Shown in pieces: positions 8,492-16,229 of a stretch of 16,229 nt of DNA. The stretch's first letter is position 1. Each line of letters opens with the position of its first letter. Under the pieces are notes generated by a model that worked only from the letters and a program-made list of their open reading frames with translations, was not told where the DNA came from and did no database searches. Origin of the DNA: Monoraphidium neglectum (taxonomy: Eukaryota > Chlorophyta > Chlorophyceae > Sphaeropleales > Selenastraceae); NCBI RefSeq assembly GCF_000611645.1, contig NW_014012841.1:2665-18893 (forward strand). The letters are read 5' to 3'. The translations under genes were made by a program, and so were the position numbers.

Positions 8492-11400
8492 CTAGGCCTC
8501 GTCCTCCGCATCGTATGAGGGGTCGATGGCCCCGACCATCAGCTTCAGCAGCCAGGCCTCAACAGACAGCGTCACACCCTTGCGCGCGTACTGTGTGTGT
8601 GGGGGGGCGCGCGGGTAGGGGGCGTGAAGGGGGTGAGACAGGGGCCGGTTGGAGGGGTGGGATGAGGAGCTGATCACCTCAGGGGGTCAGCTGGCGGGTC
8701 AGCTGGCGCTCCCATGGGTGACAAGGGGTTTGAAGACAGCGGTTGCAAAAATGCACCACACTTTACGCTGTGCCTGCAGGCGTGCGTGCGTGCATGTAGG
8801 GACGCATACGCACGCAGCAGGTGCCCCGCATGCCATGCTTCTGCATGACCAACCCAGGTCCCCAGCAACCCGCAGCACCATGCGGAATGGATACTTTTGT
8901 TCAACCCCATGCTCCCCACCTCCTCGGCCTCCTGCTCAAAGTAGCTTGTGCAGTCGATGACATCACCAGCTCCGGGGTCCTTGTCCAGCTTGCCCAAAAA
9001 CGCCTGGGCGCGCGAGTCGCGGCCCACCTACCAGGATTGGCAACAGAGAATGCCAAGGATGCATGGGGGTGATTAGAAAGCAGCTAAACAATTCCTCATA
9101 TTCTTCAACTTTGCTAAAAGATCAGGCTGAAGACGTAAGCGTGCAACTCACACCCACAATTTGGTCTGTTGCAAGCCCCTTCACCACCTTGGCTGTAACG
9201 AAAAAAGAATATGCGGCCCGCCCGACCCGCCAGCCGAACAGCCGTCACTCACCCCGCCACGCCCTACCCCGCCGTGCCCCGCCCTGCCGTGCCCCGCCCC
9301 GCCCACCTGAGCAAACTGGAACGCGACGGCCTTTGGCCCATAGGCCTGCGCCAGGCGGCCCTTCACGTCGCGGATCAGAGACAGGATCGCGTCCTTGGGG
9401 GTATCTGTCGGCTCGCCGTCGGTGATGGATATAACGAGCACCGGCTTGGCCAGCTGGCCGCGCTGTGCCATGGACAGCACGACCGGGTTGATCACGCGCG
9501 TCGCCATGCTGGCCGCCAGGGGGGTCGTGCCGCCGAAGGTGACCTGGGGCCAGTGATTCGGTGATGGAGGGGGCTCACAGCTCAGTGCCGACAGTAATGA
9601 CTGACAGCTTTTGAGGCCATGGCCTCATACGGACCTGTCAAAGTAATGGTTTTGCACCAAAAGCTTTTGCCACATGGCATGACACAGTGGTGCGGGCGTA
9701 TGCCCAGGGCCAGCCACGCATGCGTGCGCCATGCGACCCCCCCGGGCGGGCAGCGGCACACAGGCCGTGCTGAGCAACATCGTCGCACCTTGCTGAGCAG
9801 CGCGGACGCGTCTGCGGCGCTGCGTATGCCGTTGCCCTCCACTGGCGAGTTCATGAAGCGCACCAGGATGCCGTCGTCGTCAAACAGCGTGGCCACCTTG
9901 AGGGGGCGACGATTGGATGGGGTGCAATGTAATACAGAGCGCCCCGTTGCAGATGCTACACACAAAAGACGAGGGCTGGCCCCAAGACTGCTGCTCTGGG
10001 CGCGGGGATTTGGCATACTTAGGGCTGCAGGGAAACGCATACGGGGGCGAGCCGAGGCGAGCCGGCAGAGCTCGGGCATGCGTAGCTTGAAGGCGGAAAG
10101 CAGGTGGGCGCATGAAAAGAGGGCGCGTGTGCGCGCCGCCCGCACCTCCGCGACGCGTCCAAGGATGAGCTTCAGATCTTCGATGCGCTCGCCATTGTCC
10201 TGGGGAAGCAGAGCCAAGGGCGAGGAGGAGGCAGGGGTGCTAGCCACGCAAGTAGGCTGATGTCTGTCTGGAACTAAAGGCTGGTGCAAAACACTGCCAG
10301 CTCCCTACGAACGCACCACCACCATGTAGCCCAAGGCAACCCTTCAAACAAACCTTCCTGACCCCCCTTTGCACACACGTGCCGTCCAAGGTCCCGAGTG
10401 GGGGGAGCAAAAAGATCTTTTGGGCCTGCTGGCGGCGGCGCACCTCAAAGGCCATGGAGCCTGAGTCATCAGCGTAGAGCACAATGTCATACAGCGCCAG
10501 CGCGGCAAAATCCAGCGCCAGCTCGACGGGCATGCGCCACCTAGTGGGGCGGGGGGATCAGGGGGATGGGCAAACGGTGCCTGGACTGCCGTTTGGAGGC
10601 GAAGGGACGGGGTAGTCGCGGGCACCACGTGCATGCACGTGCAAAGGGCCTCCATGCAGCCTGCATGGCGCATCTGACAGGTTCATGCATGTGAGAGCAT
10701 GCGCCATGCAGGTGCATGCATGCATGATGCACTGAGGCATGCGGGTGCACGCGCCATGCGTGCGCATGCACGCATGCCGTGACCAGGCAACTGCATGCGC
10801 GCGGGTGCATGTTGGCAGCAACGCGCGCACACACGCAGTTGACAGCACTACTGGCCCCACCTGGCGGCGAGGCCGTGGAAATCGACGCGTGCCACGCGCT
10901 GCGCCACGGCCTCCAGCTGCTGCGGCGGGTAGAAGCGCTGCAGCCCGTTGACCTGCGCCGGCAGGGGGTGAGCCGCGGGGGAGGACGGGATCAGGGACTG
11001 AGCGCTGGTGCATGCGGCTGGGAGGGATGGGTCGTGTGTCTTCAGGGCGAGGCCTGGCATCGACGCTGCGTGAACCGCGATGAATGGCCTGGCCCCACAA
11101 CGCGTGTGTGCTGCAATGACCATAGCCGCCGGGATTTGCAGACAACGCATGGGCAGGAAGAAGAGGCCAGCGGCGGCAAATCATCAAGCTAAGAGGCGAT
11201 AGCAAGTGGAGTGCGCGGCACTCCCCACCTGCACAATCTTCTGGAGACGGGCGAGAATTGAGGGAGCGCTCAAGCCGCCACCAGAGGCGCCCCCCATGCC
11301 AGCGGGGCCACCAGGGTAGCCCTGCTGTTGAGGCTGGGGCGCGCCGGGGTAGCCCTGCTGTTGCCCCGGAGGAGCGCCAGGGTAGCCCTGCTGCTGGCCC

Positions 11401-11945
11401 GGAGCGGCGCCAGGGTACCCCTGCTGCTGGGGCGGGGGTGCGCCGGGGTAGCCCTGCTGGTGGGGAGGAGCACCAGGGTAGCCCTGCTGCTGAGCTGGAT
11501 TGGCACCAGGGTAGCCCTGCTGCTGCCCCGGGGGGCCGCCGGGGTAACCCTGCTGCTGAGGAGGAGCAGCGCCGGGGTAGCCCTGCTGGGGCGCAAGGGG
11601 CGCCGACGGGTTGGCTGCGTTGGCGCCATAGGCGAAGCTGGTGGGGTGCTGGGGGTAGGGCGAATGCCCGGCCTGCTGCTGGGGCAAGATGCCGCCCTGC
11701 TGGGGCGGGTAGCTGCCTGCAGGCCCGTTCTGGGGGATGCCATATTGCTGCTGCTGCGCTTGGGCCGGCGGGTAGCCCTGCTGTGCCTGCGCAGGGGGAT
11801 AGCCCTGCTGGGACGCCTGCTGGGGTGGGTAGCCCTGAGGCTGCGCAGAGTACTGCTGCCCGGCCGCGGGCGGGGGCGCCCCATAGGAGTGACCGCCGCC
11901 GCCCGGTGCGGCAGAGGCGGCGGCGAGCTTGCTGGCGAGGCCCAT
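8492..11945 (-). CDS. GYPG-repeat protein with vWA domain, complete (eight exons, 503 aa)
   Basis: Predicted cytosolic vWA protein, likely a metal-dependent protein-protein adaptor; no signal peptide or membrane segment seen. Minus-strand exons: 11945-11229, 10952-10861, 10540-10444, 10199-10146, 9896-9789, 9543-9307, 9027-8920 and 8590-8492; phases match at all seven junctions. The ATG is the start of MGLASKLAAASAAPGGGG, in the context CAGAATGGG. Residues about 30-110 are Gln/Pro/Tyr-rich with GYPPQQ and GYPPAQ motifs; about 130-225 hold nine GYPG units of 11 residues. A short conserved segment LQRFYPPQQLEAVAQR precedes the vWA domain, which runs from about 285. The MIDAS site is intact: DDSGS (Asp294, Ser296, Ser298), Thr in GGTTPLA (about 362) and Asp398 in ITDGEPTD. 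The C-terminus WLLKLMVGAIDPSYDAEDE closes the family pattern. Overall it resembles eukaryotic (notably fungal) vWA proteins with XYPPX-like N-termini. Intron 4 uses an AAG 3' splice site. Confidence 0.92.
10628..10815. repeat. GCATGC-rich cluster in vWA intron 2
   Basis: Within intron 10860-10541, about a dozen GCATG occurrences fall in under 200 bases, many as the palindrome GCATGC or TGCATGCA, including TGCATGCATGCATG near 10707. It is a degenerate palindromic low-complexity tract. Reading frames through it are rich in Cys, His, Met and Ala and are not coding. Confidence 0.85.
11306..11585 (-). repeat. 33-bp coding minisatellite (nine GYPG units)
   Basis: In exon 1 of the vWA gene the landmark GGGTAGCCCTGCTG (plus strand) recurs with its T at 11317, 11350, 11383, 11416, 11449, 11479, 11512, 11545 and 11578, that is a period of 33 with one unit of 30. 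Each unit encodes an 11-residue repeat of the form GYPGAPPGQQQ; the short unit lacks one residue. Length changes in multiples of three keep the frame open. Confidence 0.95.
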
Positions 11946-13985
11946 TCTGTTGTGCGTGGACGCGCCGCGGTGACTGGACCGACCGCCAATGGACGCACGA
12001 GGCGGGAGGCGGGAGGCGGGGGCGGGGAGGTAGCGGGATAAACGACGACCTGGATCTGGCCTTAGATATGTCCCAAAGTCGTGGAAGAAGCCGTGCGAAG
12101 CGCTGGTAAGTCTGCCTTCAGACAGACGCGAATAATATGATTCGAGTTGCACACCTGCGGGAGCTGTGATGCTGATGATATGAAAGCTTTCAGAATTACA
12201 ATTGTAAGACCAAAATTGTGGCGCACTGCGGATATCAAGGGTACAGCTCGCCATATCCGCAGCGCAGCTGCCTAGGAGGCGCATATGCATCTAGGATGCG
12301 GTGGGCAGTGAAGGCCGCCACACTTGCATGCAGAAGCCGGCGTCTAGATGCAGCGTGTAGCCACGGCCAACGGAAATCATGCACCATATTACAAAGCGGA
12401 ACAGTTGCATAATTCCGTGGTCGTGACATGCCGCAGGTCTGTCGCACGTTGCAGGTGCGCCGCCCTGAGATATGACAGCTTGACAGGTCGTCGACACCCC
12501 ATCGCGAGGCATTGCACAATGTCCTGTCCATATCTGCAATTGCAACATTAAGTTTATGTATTGACATCCTGGACAGCTCTGGACGTGCACCCCGGGTGTT
12601 TGGGCGCAGCAGCTTGTGGCAAAACCTTGTGATGATGCGAGTGCTGATGCCGCAACCATAACTTCTGGCAAGACGTGATGCCAGTATCAGAACATGTGAA
12701 ATTACAGATGACAATTTTTTGTTCAGAGTTGCGCGGGGGCTGCACCTGTGGTGTGCAGGACAAGGGAGAGGCTGCTGCACAGCAAGAAATTCTGCAGAAG
12801 AAGCCCACAGCTTGACGCGTGTTGAAACACAAGTGCAATAGCCTGATGTTGTGTACGGTATTACATCATCCTACAACAGAACGACAGTGATGAAAACCCG
12901 CTCGCGGCCCGTTACGGTGAGTACACCTGACGCGCGGGCGGCCAGCTCGCGGAATAGGGAGCAGGACATATAAATGTGTTAGATATGCATCGTTTTAACG
13001 CGGCTGTATTGCTTCTGCTAGCTGCCCTGATGATCCCCCGCAAAATGTGCAATGGTCGGTGTGTCAAATCTTGGGTACCGGTACGGCGACCACTGGTGCA
13101 TTTGCTTTGCTGCCATGTGCATGACCCATGCCTCTGATGCTTGCATAGATGCACCACCTGCGTAGGTACATTACTAGCTTCGCAGGCCGGCGCCCTTAGG
13201 TTGTTGAAACTGTCCTGGATGCGAAGCGCTGACGAGGGTTCAGATATCGAAAAGAAGCTCGTCATGGGATCCATCCAGGTGTCTCTAGCAGCAGGCGCCC
13301 TGCCCTATGATTACCACCAGAGCACGTTGCCACAAAAAAAAACTTGTATGCAGTGAGAGGTGATAGGCACTAGCGCTCTGTGCTGGTGCACGGGTGTGAG
13401 GCTGGGGCCGTGCGTGAGGAGGGAAGCTGTGTGCACCGGCACCATAGCATGACACACAACAGGCCTCACGCCTGCGGCAGTGCTGCCAATCGAGCCGGCG
13501 TTGTTGCATAAGGCATGAAGGGTGGGGGCATCCTCGCCGCCCGGTTTGTTCAAGGTGCATCCGTCGGGCTTGTGGGTTGAGCGGCGTGAGTCATGACACT
13601 GGAACGTCCAGGCAATCGCGCATGCATTTGGGTCACGGCAAGCGTCAAGGGGATGCCACCCCAAGGCAAAGCCTGCTCGGCACGAAGGGGAGCGGTTGAC
13701 CAAGGAAGCAACACTGAAGTTACTGCTGGCTGGGCGAATCAAGGGCCTGGTGATGTGATGTATGAGGTACTGGTGGGGCAAACGTGTGGGACCTGTTGGA
13801 AATATGTATTGATGCCAAAGCGGCAAATCGCCGCGACGAACTTATTCCTAAATTGAGCAATACCCCAGGTTCCCACCCGCGGCGTTCGTGCGGCCGCTGC
13901 GGCTGCCGCCGCTGTTATGGCAACCAACGTCAACACCAATACCCCCTCCCCCTGGTGTGCTGGATGTTGCTGCGTGTGAAATGGG
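11946..13985. other. Two-kilobase intergenic stretch, no confident gene
   Basis: Lies between the start of the vWA gene and the stop of the kinase gene, both on the minus strand. It should hold the vWA promoter and leader (a GC-rich GAGGCGGGAGGCGGG-type block at 11999-12030 is close to the start codon) and the kinase 3' UTR. Composition from about 12130 to 13860 is clearly more A+T-rich than the exons. TGTAA motifs on the minus strand occur at 12865-12861 and 12706-12702, more than 1.1 kb after the kinase stop, so the 3' UTR would be long if one of them is used. Exon-like open segments on the plus strand (about 13186-13280 and 13778-13868) could not be joined into a phase-consistent gene. Confidence 0.4.
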
Positions 13986-14826
13986 CTAAAAGCTGGCGGC
14001 CCCCGAGCAGGGGTTGGCCGCCACAACCATCGCATCAAAGAACGGCCCGTCCCCCTCCCCCGCGCCGTGCGCACCCAGCGCCGCCGCGCCGCTGAGGGCC
14101 GCCGCGGCGCCCGCGCCCAGCCGGACTGAGGGCCCGGTCCTTATTGTCCCTGCGCTGCTCGGGTCATTGGAATTCCAGCAGTCGGAGCCGGAGGCGGGGG
14201 CCGGCTGCGGCGGCGGCGCGCCCCACGCGTCGGCCCCGAAGAGGCCGCCGCCGCCGTCTATTTCTGAGCGGTCGGTCGCGCTCCACCCGCTGCTACCGCT
14301 GCTGCTGTTTGGGGAGGGCGGCCCCAGGGCCGCCGCGAGCGCGTCGGGCGGTGCAGAGGCCCGCGCAAACGGGCTCAGGCGGCTAAGTGAGGGGCCGCGC
14401 GTCGACAGCTGCGCCGCCTCCGCCTCTGTATCCTCCTCCTCCGCCGCAGCCGCCGCCGCCGCCGCCACGGCTGCCGCGGCGGCAGCAGCAGCGGCCGCAG
14501 GCGCGCTCCGGGCCCGCTCCGCGGGCCGCGCGCCGTCCGCCTCCGCACTGCGCGGCGGAGCGCGCCTGGGCCAGGACGCGGCGCCATCGCCGCTCAAGGG
14601 GCCGAAGGGCGCCGAGGGGGCGCCCTCGCGGGCGACGGCCCTGAGCCGCTCGGCCACCACTGTAAACGTCGGGCGCGCGCCTGGGTCCGCCGCCCAGCAG
14701 TCCTGGAGCCGGTCAACGAAGACAGAGCAAAGGGGTACAATGTGCAGTGTGCAATTAAGTGTGTTTGTGTGTATGTGTATGTGTGCGTGCGTATGTATGT
14801 GTGTGTGTGTGTGTGTGTTTGTGTGT

Positions 14827-14863
<37 letters not shown>

Positions 14864-16152
14864 GGGCGGCGGTGGCGGTCAGGACTGAAGCACTGCACTG
14901 CCCTGGCCAGCCCGCCTTCCACAGTGTCTCGTGCGGCTCATCGAGCTTCACAGCGCAGGCATCTCTTGGCGGGAGCCGGGCTCCCGGGTGCAGAATGCAC
15001 CACCCTCGGCTGCAGGATGCACAATCCTTAGCGCCGCCCCGTCACTCACGCATCCCGTCCCAACCCTCTCCCGCCCCGCACGCCCCTCCTTCCCCAGTGC
15101 AACCACGCGCATTTCGCGCGGGTGCAGTCTCGGCGCCAGCGTGCCTCTCAGCGCATGGCCTGGAGCAATGTGCTGCGATGCTGCTGCGCGACCTCTGGTT
15201 GCCCCCACCCGCCCCCTGACCTCCATTAGGGCCCTGTAGAGCTCCAGCGCCCGCCCCCCCGGCGCCCCGGGCAGCTCCCCGTCCGGCGGCAGCGCCGGCC
15301 GCCGCCCTTGGGACACCACGGCCGTGCGCACCTGCCGCGGCGCGCGCACGTGAGAGTGGGCAGCAGCAGGGGCCGTAGCAGCCTTGGGCGGCCAACGTGC
15401 GGCGGGCACCCCTTTCCATTGACTCAGGAAAAGCTGCAATAGGTGAAACACGCCCGGGTTCATTCCTGTTGACCCTCCTGTTTCAAAGTCTCCACGAAAA
15501 GATTGGGGACTCGCTTGCACCAGACGCCCCAACGCAGGTGCGAGGGGCCGGCAGACAGCCAAGCCCGGCCCGGCCCGGCGCACCGCGCCCGCGATCAGCC
15601 CTCTGCGCGCAGGCCCACCTCTTCATCTGCCAGCCCGCCAAACGGCTTGCGCCACGTCAGCACCTCGTACATCACAATACCGAAGCTGTACACGTCCGAC
15701 GCCGCCCCGACCGCGCCGCCCGGCCGCAGCGCCTCGGGCGCCGTCCAGCGCGGCTGGCGCGGCGATATGCTCGCGGCCTCCCGGGCGTCCAGCTGCGCGT
15801 GCAGGTCGCAATTGGGGGTCTGGCTGAACAAAGTATCTGCAGGAGTTTCCAATCGACTCTTGCAGCCGCCTGAAACGCTGTGGCCGCCGCGTTTCGAGGT
15901 CGGACAGGCGGCTCGCACACGCGCCGGCGGAGCACAACCTCGCTCCTCCCACCCACCCGCGCAGCTCCCGCCCCCTCCCTTCCCTCGAACCCGCCCCGAC
16001 GGGCCCTCCCCCGCGGCGCACGCACGTGGTCCGCGCCGGCCGCCATCTGTCGGCAGTTCTTGAACGCGCCGACCTTCACGCGGCCGTCGCTGGCGGGGAA
16101 CAGCGCCGCGCTCCATAGGTTGCCATGGACGTAGCCGCGGTGGTGGACGTGC
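13986..16152 (-). CDS. TKL/Raf-like protein kinase, probable pseudokinase, 3' part
   Basis: C-terminal lobe of a tyrosine-kinase-like (TKL) Ser/Thr kinase fold; the N-lobe is beyond the right edge. Minus-strand exons: 16152-16022, 15869-15619, 15331-15221 and 14702-13986. The last two junctions are phase-consistent and restore ALME-DCWAADP; for the first, donor 16022 with acceptor 15869 fits but a neighbouring donor (16026) with an AAG acceptor is also possible. Visible subdomains: [16 protein letters not shown] (VIb), [10 protein letters not shown] (VII), RWTAPEAL (VIII), [16 protein letters not shown] (IX) and [12 protein letters not shown] (XI). The catalytic Asp of HRD is Asn, the following Lys is Trp, the Asn is Ala, and DFG reads AFK, so phosphotransfer is unlikely. 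Structural residues (APE, the subdomain IX Asp, the subdomain XI Arg) remain. After the domain comes about 215 residues of Pro/Ser/Ala-rich, presumably disordered tail with a long poly-Ala run, ending at TAG 13988-13986. A role as scaffold or allosteric regulator is inferred. Confidence 0.88.
14440..14509 (-). repeat. GCN repeat encoding poly-Ala in the kinase tail
   Basis: A run of GCC/GCG/GCA codons on the minus strand encodes about 20 alanines interrupted by one valine, in the tail between the kinase domain and an acidic EEEDTEAEA segment. The antisense frame also reads alanine, so the coding strand is judged from the kinase exon it continues. Confidence 0.85.
14758..14860. repeat. (GT)n/(CA)n microsatellite in the last kinase intron
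   Basis: Degenerate then nearly pure GT repeat on the plus strand, inside intron 15220-14703. The transcript therefore carries (CA)n about 55-155 nt upstream of the 3' splice site at 14703. The His/Thr and Cys/Val frames through it are artefacts. Confidence 0.95.
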
Positions 16153-16171
16153 CTGACGCACGCGCGGTGCG

Positions 16172-16205
16172 GTGTGTGTGTGTGTGTGTGTGTGCGTGCG
16201 TGCAT
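16172..16205. repeat. (GT)n/(CA)n microsatellite upstream of the kinase exon 16152-16022
   Basis: GTGTGTGT run followed by GCGTGCGTGC. On the kinase coding strand it is (CA)n ending about 18 nt before the 3' splice site at 16153-16155. It belongs to an intron whose 5' end lies outside the window. Confidence 0.9.
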
Positions 16206-16229
16206 GTGCGTGCTTTTGCTCTTTGGTCA

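Noticed and set aside
9150..9199. Possible extra small exon in vWA intron 6 (minus strand TTACAG followed by an AKVVKGLATDQIV-like frame)
   Set aside because: With the flanking phase 0, the acceptor at TTACAG would be read CCA AGG TGG TGA, an immediate stop. The junction FAQ-VGRDSRAQAF without it fits the family.
11258..12109. Long open plus-strand frames opposite vWA exon 1
   Set aside because: They are antisense shadows of the 33-bp GYPG minisatellite; the minus strand carries the coherent eight-exon gene.
14014..14832. Long plus-strand Ala/Pro/Ser-rich frame opposite the kinase tail
   Set aside because: GCN-rich DNA stays open on both strands. The minus strand continues directly from kinase subdomain XI ([12 protein letters not shown]), which settles the strand.

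Overview
This window looks like nuclear DNA from a GC-rich green alga, most likely a chlorophyte. The reasons are coding exons with strong G/C wobble preference, short spliceosomal introns (about 100-520 nt, nearly all GT-AG), a plastid-type transit peptide, long (GT)n and GCN tracts, and Ala/Gly/Gln/Pro low-complexity protein segments. I see no operons, CRISPR array, rRNA or tRNA. All gene models were built by hand from splice signals and reading-frame phase; every intron I joined is phase-consistent.

Layout: (1) 189-1678, minus: the 5' part of a MoxR/RavA-type AAA+ ATPase gene, four exons, ending just after Walker B and continuing past the left edge. (2) 1679-2823: a divergent intergenic region holding a 13-base match to a retrotransposon primer-binding site. 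(3) 2824-5006, plus: a complete five-exon gene for a predicted plastid NAD(P)-binding atypical SDR (YeeZ/epimerase-like), 421 aa. (4) About 5030-7806: three tandem copies of a 0.91-0.92 kb satellite-like unit, each with inverted arms; it starts a few tens of bases after the SDR stop codon. (5) 8492-11945, minus: a complete eight-exon gene for a 503-aa protein with an 11-residue GYPG repeat region and a vWA domain with an intact MIDAS site. (6) 11946-13985: about 2 kb with no confident gene. (7) 13986-16152, minus: the 3' part of a TKL/Raf-like kinase gene whose HRD and DFG motifs are both degraded (HGN and AFK), so a probable pseudokinase, with a long disordered Ala-rich tail; its 5' part lies beyond the right edge.

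The genes do not form an obvious pathway. A MoxR-type ATPase and a vWA protein lie in one 12-kb neighbourhood, which recalls the bacterial MoxR-vWA pairing, but the vWA protein here resembles a eukaryotic XYPPX-vWA family, so the link is speculative. The signals most worth a second look are the pseudokinase, the satellite with co-varying inverted arms and a mosaic middle unit, and the recurrent (CA)n tracts placed upstream of 3' splice sites in the minus-strand genes.
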